From NCBI RefSeq assembly GCF_001402875.1, contig NZ_CP012946.1:784001-848000 (forward strand): a stretch of DNA of 64,000 bases, read 5' to 3'. The notes beneath the pieces are model-generated. The model was not told where the DNA came from. It saw nothing but the letters and a program-made list of their open reading frames with translations, and ran no database searches. Both the position numbers and the translations under genes were made by a program. Source of the stretch: Blastochloris viridis (GTDB lineage: Bacteria; Pseudomonadota; Alphaproteobacteria; Rhizobiales; Xanthobacteraceae). Below are positions 11,535 through 20,890 of this stretch, one piece after another (positions within the stretch are counted from its first letter, which is position 1; the number at the start of each line of letters is the position of its first letter).

Positions 11535-13076
11535 TCAGACGCCGATCGCGGCGGCGGCGCGCGCCACCACCGCCTCCAGCGGCCCGTCGGCGCCAATTTT
11601 CGGCCAATCGATCGGCCCGGTCGCCAGATTTTCCTGCATTGCCACCACCGCGGTGTCGGCGTCGGAGGCGTCCAAACGCCGGCCGGCGACCCGCGCCAGC
11701 CGCACCTCCAGCGGCGCCTCCAGCCAGACGCAGCTGGCGGTGACGCCGCAGGCCGCGGCCAGGGCTGCGACGTCGGCGCGCTCCTCCGCCCGCGCGAACA
11801 CCGCGTCCACCACCACCGAGTGACCGGCGCGCAGCGCCCGGCCCGCCCGCGCGGCGAGGCGGCGATAGACCTCCGCCGTGAGCGCCGGGGTATAGGCGGC
11901 GGCCGGCAGCCGGTCGGTCAGCGCCACCCCGCACAGCCGCTTGCGCTCGACGTCGGAGCGCTCGACCAGCGCGCCGGGCAGCGGCGCCAGACGGCCGGCG
12001 ATGGCGCGGGCGACGCTCGACTTGCCGGTGCCCGACAGCCCGGCCACCACCACCAGCCGCGGCGGCGGCGGCGCAATCGCGACGCAGGCGAGGCGGAAAT
12101 AGCGCACCGCGTCGGCGCCGGCCGCTGCCGCAGCGTCGCCCTGCACCAGCGCGCGCCGCGCCGCGTTGACCTTGGCGCGGATCTGCGCCCGCATCGACAC
12201 GAACAGCGGCAGCGCTTTGAGCGCGTCGAGGTCGTCGTCGCGGCCGGTGGCGAACAGATACTGGTTGAGAAGCTCGGTGGCGCTGCGGCGGCGGCCGCGG
12301 GCGATCAGGTCCATCAGCAGGTAGGCGAGTTCGTACAAGACGTCGCCGCTGGCGATCAGCGGGTCGAACTCGATGGCGTCGAACGGCAGCGGCCGGCCAT
12401 CGACCAGCGCGACATTGCCGAGGTGAAGATCGCCGTGGCAATGGCGCACCAGCCCGCGGCGGCCGCGGTCGAGAATGAGGGCTTGCGCGCGCGCCAGCGC
12501 GGCGTCGGTGGCGTCGGCGAGGCGGGCGGCATCAAGCGCCGCAAACAGCTCGGGGTGCGCCTTGAACGTGGCGCGGTCGTCGTCGGCGTAGCTCGCCAGC
12601 GCGTCGTACCAGGCGCCGGCGTCGACCTCCGGCATCCGGGCATGGCCGGCCGCCACCACCTCGGCCAGTTGGTGGACCAGGCCGTCGGGCAATTCGCCGG
12701 CGTCGGCGAGCCGGTCGAGCGTCTTGCTCTCGTCGAAGCGGTGCATCTCGACCGCCCATTCGACCACCTCGCCGCTGCCGCCCAGCCTCAGCGTGCCGTC
12801 GCTGGTGCGGACGATCGGCACCACCCTGCGATAGATCGCGGCGGAGAACGGTGCGTTGACGGCAAGCTCGGCCCGACAGGCGGCCTCGCGCCGGGCCAGA
12901 GTGCTGTAGTCGAGATAGGAGTAGCGCACCGGGCGCTTGACCTTGAGCGCGCGATCGCCGGCCAGGAACACCACCGAGGCGTGGGTGTCGAGGCGCGTCA
13001 CCGTCACGCCGGTGCCGTAGGTCGCCGGGTCGCTCAGCAGCGCGGCGACCTGTGGGTCGAGGTCGGTCCGGTCCAT
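11535..13076 (-). CDS. Bifunctional aminoglycoside-phosphotransferase-like / P-loop ATPase protein
   Basis: The 513-residue protein has two parts. The N-terminal half resembles APH/choline-kinase-type kinases, with HGDLHLGN (residues 214-221, catalytic loop) and FDAIEFDPL (metal-binding Asp). The C-terminal part is a nucleoside-kinase-like P-loop domain with Walker A GLSGTGKS (346-353). This fusion is a recognised family of unknown substrate and is not evidence of drug resistance. The ATG at 13076 follows AGGAGGAGG; upstream in-frame codons are rejected for lack of a site. It is transcribed alone, convergent with cycA. Confidence 0.85.
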   Translation of the reverse strand: MDRTDLDPQVAALLSDPATYGTGVTVTRLDTHASVVFLAGDRALKVKRPVRYSYLDYSTLARREAACRAELAVNAPFSAAIYRRVVPIVRTSDGTLRLGGSGEVVEWAVEMHRFDESKTLDRLADAGELPDGLVHQLAEVVAAGHARMPEVDAGAWYDALASYADDDRATFKAHPELFAALDAARLADATDAALARAQALILDRGRRGLVRHCHGDLHLGNVALVDGRPLPFDAIEFDPLIASGDVLYELAYLLMDLIARGRRRSATELLNQYLFATGRDDDLDALKALPLFVSMRAQIRAKVNAARRALVQGDAAAAAGADAVRYFRLACVAIAPPPPRLVVVAGLSGTGKSSVARAIAGRLAPLPGALVERSDVERKRLCGVALTDRLPAAAYTPALTAEVYRRLAARAGRALRAGHSVVVDAVFARAEERADVAALAAACGVTASCVWLEAPLEVRLARVAGRRLDASDADTAVVAMQENLATGPIDWPKIGADGPLEAVVARAAAAIGV

Positions 13077-13244
13077 GTGCGGGTCCTCCTCCTGCCGGCG
13101 GCGCCGGCCTGCCGATGGGCGACAGCGGCTGATCGCACAGCCGTGCAGACGCCCTCTTGCGGTGCCCATGCAATCTGCTCCACAAATATGCACGCGCGGT
13201 CGAAACGTCAGCCCAATCCCGACCGCGAAGGCCTCTTTGCGAGG

Positions 13245-13664
13245 ATGACGACGATGACCAAGCCGCCGCAGGACCTCAAACGCATTCGCCTCAATCTCGC
13301 CCGGTCCAAGGACTTTCCGGAGGGGTCAGCGCGGCACGGCTACGAGTTCGTGGCGCCGCTCGACGAACGCGGCTTCATCGATGCGGCGCTGTGGAAGAAG
13401 AACCGCGAGCAATGCCGGGTGCGCCGGTTCTGGGCCGGTGACCCCGACGAGATCGGCCACGTGATTCATCGGCCGGGCGGCAAGGCCGGCGGGGTGTGGG
13501 CGTTCCACTACGATATCCGCGACGCCGACAACGACCCCGACGACGACGAGGCCGGCTACCGCCTCGGCGCCCATGCCTTCGTGCCCGGCGAATACGTCTC
13601 GATCCGCGACGAAGACGGCGACCTCCACACCTTCATCGTGGTCTCGGTCGAGGCGGTGGTCTGA
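13245..13664 (+). CDS. Conserved hypothetical protein, 139 residues
   Basis: This is a soluble acidic protein with many Asp, Arg and aromatic residues (FWAGDPDEIGHVIHRPGG, VWAFHYDI). There is no signal peptide and no motif I can tie to a function. The start ATG at 13245 follows GCGAGG; a second ATG at 13254 is possible. The frame is open for nearly 2 kb upstream, but that part lies antisense to the APH-like gene and is not believed. Similar small proteins occur in Hyphomicrobiales. Confidence 0.7.
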   Translation: MTTMTKPPQDLKRIRLNLARSKDFPEGSARHGYEFVAPLDERGFIDAALWKKNREQCRVRRFWAGDPDEIGHVIHRPGGKAGGVWAFHYDIRDADNDPDDDEAGYRLGAHAFVPGEYVSIRDEDGDLHTFIVVSVEAVV

Positions 13665-13801
13665 ACGGAACGGTTACAGCGGCCAGCCGTCCTTCCCATA
13701 TTTTTGGCACCGGTCGCGGCAGCGTCCGATCGAGCGTCTGGCGTACGCGGCCCGGAAAGCGCAAGGCCGGCGGCGAGGGCCGGCGCGGGACCCGGCGGCG
13801 C

Positions 13802-14083
13802 TCACATGCAGATGCGCTCAAGCTCCTCGAGCATGTCGAGCGTCTCTTGATCGTCGAGGTCGTCGAGCAGCTCGCGCAGCGTTGGCAGATAATTGTGCAG
13901 CACGCGCAAATCGTCGAGCCCGCGGCCGTGGGCGAGTTCGCGCTGCTGGCGAAAATAGTCCCAGAACGGGTTGTCGCCTGCGGCGACATGCTGCTCGATC
14001 CGCGCCATCACCGCGCGGGTCTTGCCGTCGCAGTCGATGTTCTTGAATGAAACATAACGGTCAGTCTGCTGGTCCAAAGTCAT
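13802..14083 (-). CDS. cowN: CowN, N2-fixation-sustaining protein
   Basis: CowN lets nitrogenase work in the presence of carbon monoxide. The 93-residue protein shows the family pattern: [17 protein letters not shown] at the N-terminus, NPFWDYF in the middle, and an acidic C-terminal helix ending EELERIC. The ATG at 14083 follows GGAAAGG. No nif, anf or rnf gene lies in the window, so it is separated from the nitrogenase genes here. Expression is presumably tied to nitrogen fixation, but I see no clear NifA or sigma-54 site. Confidence 0.88.
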   Translation of the reverse strand: MTLDQQTDRYVSFKNIDCDGKTRAVMARIEQHVAAGDNPFWDYFRQQRELAHGRGLDDLRVLHNYLPTLRELLDDLDDQETLDMLEELERICM

Positions 14084-14229
14084 GTCCTTTCCAAAGGGCG
14101 CCGGCCTGGCCGTGGCTTGGCGGCGCAAGGCCGGCGCGTCTCCCGCCAGCATGCAAGGCTCGGGCCAAGGGTGGGGGGGTGCCCCGGCATTGCGCGCGAT
14201 GGCGTCCGCTTCCAACGGGGGAGCCGCCG

Positions 14230-15138
14230 TTATCCGTTCGCCGGCTTCGGCGCGGCCGCCAGCCCGAGCACGACGCCCCCGATGAGAAGGGCGATGCCGA
14301 GAAGCTCGACTCCGGTGGGCAGATGCCACGCCGCCGCCATGGCGTAGAGGAGACCGAACACCGTCTCTGACACGATGAGATAGCCCAGCATCTCGCCGGG
14401 CACGCGCCCGCTCGCCACGTTCCACAGCCAGGTGGCGAGCCAGGATGCGAGCCACGCGAGGGCGGCGCTCCACCCCATGAGGACGGCCAGATCAGCGCCT
14501 GCCGGCCAGCCGAACACCTCGTCCGCCGGCCGCAGCAGGGCCAAAGGCGGCAGCGTCGCCAGAGTGGCGACCCCGGTCAGCGCCGTCCACGCCGAGGCGC
14601 CGATGGCGGGACGCGCGGCGAGGAACTCGGCATTGGCCAGACCGTAAAAGGTCCAGCTTGCCAGCGCCAGCAAGGCAAGACCGAGCCCGGCCAGCGCCCC
14701 GCCGCCCGCGCCGGGCTCGGCGGACTGCAGGCGAAGGGCGAGCGCGGCCAGGATCAGCGCCGCCGGCAGCACGAACCGGCCGACGCGGAAGCCCGGCCGG
14801 CGCAGGCCCCCGGCCACCGCCATCACCACCGGCAGGGTGCCGATCACCAAGGTCGGCAGCGCCGGGCCGGCCAGCCGGACCGCCTCGGCCAGCAGCAGGT
14901 AATAGAGGGTGTAGCCGGTGAGGCCGAGCACCAGCAGCCGCGCCCAGTGCCGTCTCAGCACCGGCCACCACGACGCCCGCGGGCTGGCAGCGAGCACCAC
15001 GCAGGCCGACAGGCCGAACACGCCAAAGCGCAGCAGCGTGAGCTGGGTCGGCGTCCACGGTGCCACCATGGCGGGGGCGACGAAGGTCAGCCCCCACAGC
15101 ACCCCGGCGCCGAGCCCGGCCGCCAGCCCCACCACCAT
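14230..15138 (-). CDS. EamA/DMT-family transporter
   Basis: The 302-residue membrane protein has about ten hydrophobic segments in two halves, as in drug/metabolite (EamA) exporters. The first segment is [20 protein letters not shown], and each half opens with the LWGLTF/FYGLAN-type signature. The substrate cannot be inferred. The ATG at 15138 has a weak ribosome-binding site; the start may be a few residues off. Confidence 0.88.
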   Translation of the reverse strand: MVVGLAAGLGAGVLWGLTFVAPAMVAPWTPTQLTLLRFGVFGLSACVVLAASPRASWWPVLRRHWARLLVLGLTGYTLYYLLLAEAVRLAGPALPTLVIGTLPVVMAVAGGLRRPGFRVGRFVLPAALILAALALRLQSAEPGAGGGALAGLGLALLALASWTFYGLANAEFLAARPAIGASAWTALTGVATLATLPPLALLRPADEVFGWPAGADLAVLMGWSAALAWLASWLATWLWNVASGRVPGEMLGYLIVSETVFGLLYAMAAAWHLPTGVELLGIALLIGGVVLGLAAAPKPANG

Positions 15139-15195
15139 CGGCTGCCCCGCTTTTTCTCGCGGTAGCGTGTCACGACCCGGACCGCCGCGTCCAGC

Positions 15196-15762
15196 TCACG
15201 CTGCCCGCAGGGAGCGGGCGGCGAGGGCGCGGATCAGCGCCACGGCATCGGGCGGCGGCGCCTGCTCGATGCGGCGGTAGACCCCGCCGTCGGGCGTGCG
15301 GGTCATCATGCCGGCGTCGATCATCTCGCGCCGTATGAGGGCGTAGTCGCCGAAGGCGTGATGGCCGAGCAGCATCACATTCACCTCGCGCTCGGCGAAG
15401 CGCCGCCGGGCCGGGATGCGCGACCACAGCACCCACAGGCAGGTCTGCTGCTGGTTGAACTTCTTCGGCCAGCGCGTCAGTCGCCCGTCGTCATCGAACA
15501 GCTTCGCCAGCCGTTCGATGCGTCTGCGGTCGACCGGCGGCGGCGCAGGAGGCGCCGCGATGGTGGCATCGAGGGGGGCATCGAGGTGGCCATCGAACCG
15601 GGCGCGGAAGTGCTGGAAATTCTTCCAGCCGGCGGCGCGCGCCAGCATGTTGAGCAGCTCGACGTGGCCGGGCGGCTGGTCGCGGCCGTCGAGCTGGCTC
15701 TTGAGCGCGCGGGCGAGCGCGGAGATATCCTCCGCATGGAACGGAAAGATCGGTCTGGACAT
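15196..15762 (-). CDS. DUF2087 domain-containing protein
   Basis: The 188-residue protein has an N-terminal helical region (HVELLNMLARAAGWKNFQHFRAR) and a C-terminal DUF2087 domain with GRLTRWPKKFNQQ, the LWSRIPA block, EREVNVML and DYALIRREM. DUF2087 proteins are predicted nucleic-acid-binding regulators, often fused to acetyltransferase or HTH domains. The ATG at 15762 is preceded by AAGGGGA. Confidence 0.82.
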   Translation of the reverse strand: MSRPIFPFHAEDISALARALKSQLDGRDQPPGHVELLNMLARAAGWKNFQHFRARFDGHLDAPLDATIAAPPAPPPVDRRRIERLAKLFDDDGRLTRWPKKFNQQQTCLWVLWSRIPARRRFAEREVNVMLLGHHAFGDYALIRREMIDAGMMTRTPDGGVYRRIEQAPPPDAVALIRALAARSLRAA

Positions 15763-16105
15763 CGCAGATCCCCTTCGTGCCGTCCGGGATCGGAGCGTCG
15801 TGGTCGCCGACTTGCGACACGGGCACGGGGTGCGGTGTCGATCCAACAAATGGCAGGTTCAGCTCCCCTTGCGGGGCGGCGACGCCTCGGTATCTGCCGA
15901 CCGGAGCTGGATATAGGCCGCGCCGGCGCCGGCGGCAAGGGTGGCGCCTCCCGCCGACCTGACGCCGGGCTGACGGCGGCGTTCATCGCGCCGTCAGGTC
16001 CGACGTGCCATTCTCCAAATTGCGGTCGCCGGATACCGCCATTGCCGGCGAGCCGGGCCGCAACGCGTCCGGCTGGCGCCGCACCGGATCAACCGCGCCG
16101 CATCG
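15763..16105. other. Intergenic region without recognisable gene
   Basis: These 343 bases lie between divergent genes. They are GC-rich and hold no ORF that looks coding and no clear hairpin terminator. Presumably they contain both promoters. Confidence 0.4.
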
Positions 16106-16423
16106 ATGGAGACCACCATGTCCAACACGCTGTCGAAGATCGCTTTCCGCATCGTCGCTCCGGCCGCCGTGCTCGGCGCGGCGCTGGCGATGGCCGCGCC
16201 GGCCGGCGCCCAGGGTATGGGCCAGGGTGGCGGGCAGGGCACCGGCCCGGTCGGGCAGACCTGCGCCGCCGACCTCGCCAAATACTGCGCCAAGGCTCCG
16301 CACGGCGCCGGGGAGGCCCGCGCCTGCCTTGAAGACAACCGTGCCAAGTTGACGGCCGACTGCCGCAACGCACTCGACAATACCGGCGGCGGCCGCGGCA
16401 TGGGTCGGGGCCAGCAGAATTGA
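16106..16423 (+). CDS. Small secreted cysteine-containing protein (Cys-rich GLG1-like repeat)
   Basis: The 105-residue precursor has a signal peptide (VLGAALAMAAPAGAQ) followed by a Gly/Gln-rich linker and one four-cysteine repeat: C-AADLAKY-C...C-LEDNRAKLTAD-C. This spacing resembles the Cys-rich repeat found in Golgi GLG1 and in many bacterial periplasmic proteins. The function is unknown. Translation starts at 16106 or at the ATG at 16118 (SNTLSK). A strong hairpin follows at 16436. Confidence 0.72.
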   Translation: METTMSNTLSKIAFRIVAPAAVLGAALAMAAPAGAQGMGQGGGQGTGPVGQTCAADLAKYCAKAPHGAGEARACLEDNRAKLTADCRNALDNTGGGRGMGRGQQN

Positions 16424-16435
16424 CCAACTGACGGG

Positions 16436-16470
16436 CTCCCCGGCGGGTCGACCCGTCGGGAGGCCTTATC
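16436..16470 (+). terminator. Hairpin terminator after the Cys-rich gene
   Basis: A stem of about 13 pairs around GGGTCGACCC (CTCCCCGGCGGGT against ACCCGTCGGGAG), followed by ccttatctt. It marks the left edge of the AT-rich island. Confidence 0.6.
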
Positions 16471-16614
16471 TTGATCTCAACGCAATTGGACAAAGTTGCA
16501 GATAGGTACGTCGGTGTAGGAGGCACGGGTAAACCCCAAGATAGACCGGTTTGGTCTAGAGCGTTATGGTTGCGATGAATCGCTTAAGTATTTTGATTAT
16601 TTTAGAGGGCGACC

Positions 16615-17445
16615 ATGGTTGAGAGGTTCGAATTATTTCGTATGTCCCTTCTCTCGCGCCCGCAGTTACCGTTATTTGAAGACAGAGAGCTTTCACGAGA
16701 AGACTATTTGCGCAAAGTATTTAACGAGGAAAGGATATTCTCACATCATTCAATTGCTTATCACTATGTGCCTGACTCTGGAGGCCGCAAGAAGGACGCT
16801 GTTCTCGGGAGGATAGGCCGAAGAGTGATTGTCGAAGAGAATCTTCCTCCAGAGGATGGCTTCGCTGACTCTACATATGAAACGCACCGCGCAGCTGCTT
16901 TAGTATTGGACCCAACATCGCACCCCGACGGTCAGAAGTTAGCGATTCAAAACCGTGTCGGAAGTCCAACAGCTCTCGCAAACTCGCTCATAAAAGCGAT
17001 TAACTTTGTGCACTCCCAGTCAATTTATCATATAGAAATCCAACCGATATTCGATGCTAAAGAATTTTGGCAGTGGGCCTCAGAAAATCAAGGCGATGTA
17101 ACATCGTTAACTTTCGAGTTTGTTGCTCCAAATGGAATGTGGAGCACGGAAACAGACTTAAAAGATGAATTAAGAAGCTTCCATGAATCTATTGGATCCG
17201 ATTCAATACAGCAAACATTTAAGAGCTGCGGCGGGTTGAAATTAGATAGCCCGAAGATCGTCGAGGCTGTTGAATACGTGCAAAGCGGAAGCGGAAGCAT
17301 TTCAGCAAGATCCAGAAGAAATAAAAAATTCAGCTCAAAGAAGAAGCCAAAATCGATTGTAATTCCACCTTCAATAGAAGTTGGTTCGGGATCTCTACTT
17401 GAGCGTGCCTATAACCGTATCCGAGAGATCCTTGGCCGTGAATAA
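16615..17445 (+). CDS. Unknown soluble protein, first gene of AT-rich two-gene island
   Basis: I do not recognise this 276-residue protein with confidence. It has no signal peptide or membrane segment. It has the segments LFEDRELSREDYLRKVF near the N-terminus, RIGRRVIVEENLPPEDGF, an FW-containing segment (DAKEFWQWASENQGD), FEFVAPNGMW, and a very basic tail (RSRRNKKFSSKKKPK). The pattern faintly recalls DUF4747-type proteins, but I cannot confirm it. Codon use is AT-rich (AAA, ATT, TTA), unlike every neighbour, which argues for horizontal transfer. Its stop overlaps the start of a membrane protein gene, so the two are translationally coupled. Confidence 0.75.
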   Translation: MVERFELFRMSLLSRPQLPLFEDRELSREDYLRKVFNEERIFSHHSIAYHYVPDSGGRKKDAVLGRIGRRVIVEENLPPEDGFADSTYETHRAAALVLDPTSHPDGQKLAIQNRVGSPTALANSLIKAINFVHSQSIYHIEIQPIFDAKEFWQWASENQGDVTSLTFEFVAPNGMWSTETDLKDELRSFHESIGSDSIQQTFKSCGGLKLDSPKIVEAVEYVQSGSGSISARSRRNKKFSSKKKPKSIVIPPSIEVGSGSLLERAYNRIREILGRE

Positions 17446-17887
17446 AACAATCGCTGTATGTACGTTAATTGTTTCAGTTGGGTTGTGGATTCTCCTTTCG
17501 GTGGAGGCGCCTTGGATTTTGGGTGACAACAACGCATTTCTAAAAGGGTTTGTTAATCACGAATTTATAAGCTTTATGGGAATAATTGTAACAATAACGC
17601 TTGCGTCTGCCTCAAATTTATATATTGAACTTAATAAGTATGAAGAGATCGCAAAAATACCTGTGTTTAAAAGAACAAAATTCGGATTGAGGCAATCTGC
17701 GTCCGTCTTACTGTTGATGCTATGCTTTTCGATTATTCTAGTTATTGCAAAGCCATTGATTGATTCGGGCCCGATCTCGCAGTCATTTTTAAATGGATTT
17801 GCTATATTAATAATAATAACCAGCATCATAACCTTGATCGATATCACGAGGGCTGCTTTCTCTTTAGACCCGCTTCCTCCTAAATAG
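17438..17887 (+). CDS. Small four-helix membrane protein, second gene of AT-rich island
   Basis: The 149-residue protein has four predicted membrane segments at about residues 5-26, 42-62, 87-107 and 118-138, with short charged loops (NKYEEIAKIPVFKRTK between helices 2 and 3). I chose the GTG at 17438, which overlaps the preceding stop by eight bases and follows GAGAG; longer in-frame starts overlap the upstream gene more. No family was recognised. A soluble partner plus a small multi-helix membrane protein is a layout seen in several anti-phage systems with membrane effectors; a role in defence is inference. Confidence 0.72.
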   Translation: MNKTIAVCTLIVSVGLWILLSVEAPWILGDNNAFLKGFVNHEFISFMGIIVTITLASASNLYIELNKYEEIAKIPVFKRTKFGLRQSASVLLLMLCFSIILVIAKPLIDSGPISQSFLNGFAILIIITSIITLIDITRAAFSLDPLPPK

Positions 17888-17929
17888 AGTTGGTATCTTA
17901 TTTGTTGGTGCTGTTGGTCTATTTATATC

Positions 17930-18664
17930 TCAGCCCGCCACCAGGATGTGCAGCCGGCGCGGGCCGTGGGCGCCGAACACCAGCCGCTGCTCGATGTCGG
18001 CCGAGCGCGACGGGCCGGTGATCCAGTTCACCGCGCGCGGCATCACCGCCGGCCCGAACCGGGCGCGCAGCGCGTCCCACACCGTCTCGTAGTCGCCGAC
18101 CACGTCCTCGGCCGCCACCACCACGATGTGGGTGTCGGGCAGGAAATTCAGCGTGGTCGGGTTCTGCGGCCCCGACATCAGCACCACCGTGCCGGACTCG
18201 GCGACCGCGGCGAGCGCGAACGACACCCCGACCAGATCGCTGCCGTCCGACGGGCCGACCGTGATGTCGAGCCCCGGCACGGTGCGCCAGGGCAGCGCGG
18301 CGAGCCGCGGGTCGGTGCCCAGCCGCAGCCGCGGCGGCAGATTGTGGTTGCGCAGCACGGCGGCGATGGCGGCGGGAACCTCGCTCTTGTGGGCGAGCTC
18401 GCCGAAGCTGGCGCCGGCGGCGACCGCCTGGTCGCGGAACAGCGCGATCCGGCCCTTGCGGTCGAGCTGGCCGCGCGCCGGCACCGGCCCGCGCGGGTGG
18501 ACGGACAACCGCCCGGCGACGGCGTTGGTGCGCCACGGCTCGTTGCCGTTGATGCCGAGGGCGCGGTGCATGGCGCCGAGGATGGCGTCGCGGGCGGTGG
18601 GCCGGGCCGGCCGGATGTCGGGGGCCTCGCCGGGAATCGGTGCGTCGGGATCGCTGTCGCTCAT
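17930..18664 (-). CDS. lutC: LutC/YkgG family lactate utilisation protein C (LUD domain)
   Basis: The 244-residue protein carries the LUD domain, with the PSDGSDLVGVSFALAAVAESGTVVL segment split over the active-site region, TLNFLPDTHIVVV and the terminal GPSRSADIEQRLVFGAHGP block. In Bacillus LutABC oxidises L-lactate; LutC is the non-FeS subunit. The ATG overlaps the lutB stop (ATGA), so it is the last gene of lutA-lutB-lutC. Confidence 0.92.
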   Translation of the reverse strand: MSDSDPDAPIPGEAPDIRPARPTARDAILGAMHRALGINGNEPWRTNAVAGRLSVHPRGPVPARGQLDRKGRIALFRDQAVAAGASFGELAHKSEVPAAIAAVLRNHNLPPRLRLGTDPRLAALPWRTVPGLDITVGPSDGSDLVGVSFALAAVAESGTVVLMSGPQNPTTLNFLPDTHIVVVAAEDVVGDYETVWDALRARFGPAVMPRAVNWITGPSRSADIEQRLVFGAHGPRRLHILVAG

Positions 18665-20103
18665 CTTGCTGCCCTCCGCCGGGCCTTGACGTGCTTCTTC
18701 CAGGCCGCCTGGAAGGTCGAGCCGGCCGGCGCCGGCAAATCGCGCTGCGAGGTCCAGCCCCCCGCGAACGGCAGCCAGCCGAGCCGGCCGCGGCCGAACG
18801 CGAGGAACCGCATGGTCGCCGCCGCCAGCCGGCCGAGCGGGCGGTAGAGCCAGCCGCGCTGGGCGAGGAAGGCGAAAACCGACAGGCCGTGGCGCTCCAC
18901 CTTGGGGGTGAGGTTCTGGTTGAACTGCTGCTCGCGCCAGTATCGCATCATCGCTGGCAGCGGGATGTGCACCGGGCAGACCTCCTCGCAGCGGCCGCAG
19001 AAGGTCGAGGCGTTGGGCAGGTGGCCGGCCTGATCGATGCCGATCAGGGTCGGCGTCAGCACCGAGCCCACCGGCCCGCCATAGACCCAGCCATAGGCGT
19101 GGCCGCCGATGCGCTGGTAGACCGGGCAGTGGTTGTAGCAGGCGCCGCAGCGGATGCAGCGCAGCACCGGTTGCAGCGGCGTGCCGAGCAGCGCGGTGCG
19201 GCCGTTGTCGAGCAGCACCACGTGGTATTCCTCCGGCCCGTCGGGGTCGGAGGCGCGGCGCGGCCCGGTCGAGAACGTGGTGTAGACCGCCTGTTCCTGG
19301 CCGGTGGCCGAGCGCGCCAGCACGCGGAGCAGCGTGGTGGCGTCCTCCAGCGTCGGCACCACCTTCTCGATCGACGCCAGCACGATATGGGCCTTGGGCA
19401 GCGTCTGGGTCAGGTCGCCGTTACCCTCGTTGGTGACGATGACGGAGGTGCCGGTCTCGGCGATCAGGAAATTGGCGCCGGTGATGCCGACGTCGGCGGC
19501 GAGGAAGCGCTCGCGCAGGATGCCGCGCGCCTCCGCCAGCATGGTCGCCGCCTCGTCGAGGTTGCGGTCGCCCGGCAGGTGGCTGTGGGCGCGGCGAAAA
19601 TCGGCCTCGACCTGGGATCTCGTCAGGTGAACCGCCGGCGCGATGATGTGCGAGGGCATCTCGCCGCGCAGCTGGATGATGTATTCGCCGAGGTCGGTCT
19701 CGACCGGGGCGATGCCGTTGGCCTCCAGGTGCTCGTTGAGCCCGATCTCCTCGGAGATCATGCTCTTGCCCTTGGTCGCGGTCTTGGCGCCGAGCTTCTG
19801 GCAGATGTCGAGCACGATGGTGCGGGCGTCCTCGGCGGTGGCCGCCCAGTGGACGTGGCCGCCGGCCTTCACCACCTTGTCCTCGAACGCCCGGAGATAG
19901 AGGTCGAGATAGGTCAGGGTGTGGGTCTTGATGTCGCGCGCGGCCTCGCGCAGCGCATCGAACTCCGGCAGGCGCTCGGCGGCGGCCTTGCGGCGGCCGA
20001 TGAAATTGGCCTCGAAGTTGCGCATCGAGGCCTGAAGCGGCTTGTCGGCGAGGGCGCGCTTGGCGTTGGCCTTGAACGCGGGCGAGGTGATGCGGACCGC
20101 CAC
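18661..20103 (-). CDS. lutB: LutB iron-sulfur lactate utilisation protein
   Basis: The 480-residue protein combines an N-terminal LUD-type domain with a ferredoxin-like region holding two 4Fe-4S motifs, CIRCGACYNHCPVY and CGRCEEVCPVHIP. Together with LutA and LutC it is expected to form a lactate dehydrogenase complex. I chose the GTG at 20103, four bases after the lutA stop and behind GGAG; the longer frame overlaps lutA. Confidence 0.93.
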   Translation of the reverse strand: MAVRITSPAFKANAKRALADKPLQASMRNFEANFIGRRKAAAERLPEFDALREAARDIKTHTLTYLDLYLRAFEDKVVKAGGHVHWAATAEDARTIVLDICQKLGAKTATKGKSMISEEIGLNEHLEANGIAPVETDLGEYIIQLRGEMPSHIIAPAVHLTRSQVEADFRRAHSHLPGDRNLDEAATMLAEARGILRERFLAADVGITGANFLIAETGTSVIVTNEGNGDLTQTLPKAHIVLASIEKVVPTLEDATTLLRVLARSATGQEQAVYTTFSTGPRRASDPDGPEEYHVVLLDNGRTALLGTPLQPVLRCIRCGACYNHCPVYQRIGGHAYGWVYGGPVGSVLTPTLIGIDQAGHLPNASTFCGRCEEVCPVHIPLPAMMRYWREQQFNQNLTPKVERHGLSVFAFLAQRGWLYRPLGRLAAATMRFLAFGRGRLGWLPFAGGWTSQRDLPAPAGSTFQAAWKKHVKARRRAAR

Positions 20104-20107
20104 GGCC

Positions 20108-20890
20108 TCAGCTCCGGTCCGGTTCGCCGATGCCGGGCTCGTGGCCCATGCCGGCCAGCATCTCGGCGACATGGCGGGCCTGGATCGGCTTGCCGTCGCG
20201 CGTGATGCGGCCGGCGATGTTCAACAGGCAGCCGAGGTCGCCTGACAGCACCTGCGGCGCGCCGGTGGCGGCGATGGCGGCAACCTTGCGCTCGACGATG
20301 GCGCCGGAAATCTCGGGGTACTTGACGCAGAACGTGCCGCCGAAGCCGCAGCAGGCCTCGGCGTCGGCCATCTCCGCCACCGTCAGGCCGATGACGTGGC
20401 CGAGCAGCCGGCGCGGCTGCTGCTTGACGCCGAGCTCGCGCAGGCCCGAGCAGCCGTCGTGATAGGTGACGGTGCCGTCATATATCGCGCGGATGCGCTC
20501 GACCTTCAGCACGTCGACCAGGAACGAGGTCAGCTCGAACACCTTGTCGCTGAACGCCTTGGCCCGCGGCAGCCAGGCATGGTCGTGCTGGTGGTCGAAC
20601 AACTCGACGTAATGGGTCTTCATCATGCCGGCGCAGGAGCCGGACGGCACCACCACGTAATCGTAGGGCTCGAAGGTCTCGATCGCCTGCTTGGCAAGGC
20701 CGCGCGCGGTGGCGCGGTCGCCGGAATTGAACGCGGGCTGGCCGCAGCAGGTCTGCGGCGGCACCTCGACGGTGCAGCCGGCGTCTTCCAGCAGCTTGGC
20801 GGCGGCAAACCCCACCTTCGGCCGCATCAGGTCGACCAGGCAGGTGACGAACAGGCCGACGCGCGGCGGCGTCGGGGTCTCCGAGCTCAT
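20108..20890 (-). CDS. lutA: LutA, (Fe-S)-binding CCG-domain protein
   Basis: The 260-residue protein has two cysteine-rich CCG domains (QTCCGQPAFNSGD near residue 47, and EACCGFGGTFCVKYPEIS near residue 195), as in LutA and GlpC. These bind Fe-S clusters and relay electrons. The ATG at 20890 gives the typical PRVGLFVTCLVDLMRP start. It is first gene of the lutABC operon on this strand. Confidence 0.93.
   Translation of the reverse strand: MSSETPTPPRVGLFVTCLVDLMRPKVGFAAAKLLEDAGCTVEVPPQTCCGQPAFNSGDRATARGLAKQAIETFEPYDYVVVPSGSCAGMMKTHYVELFDHQHDHAWLPRAKAFSDKVFELTSFLVDVLKVERIRAIYDGTVTYHDGCSGLRELGVKQQPRRLLGHVIGLTVAEMADAEACCGFGGTFCVKYPEISGAIVERKVAAIAATGAPQVLSGDLGCLLNIAGRITRDGKPIQARHVAEMLAGMGHEPGIGEPDRS

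Noticed and set aside
11535..13076. Reading the APH-like protein as an aminoglycoside resistance gene
   Set aside because: The fusion with a C-terminal P-loop kinase is a general family of unknown substrate; there is no resistance context.
11286..13244. Upstream 653 codons of the open frame that ends in the 139-residue gene
   Set aside because: They lie antisense to the well-supported APH-like/P-loop gene and have the composition of a shadow frame; only the part from 13245 is kept.
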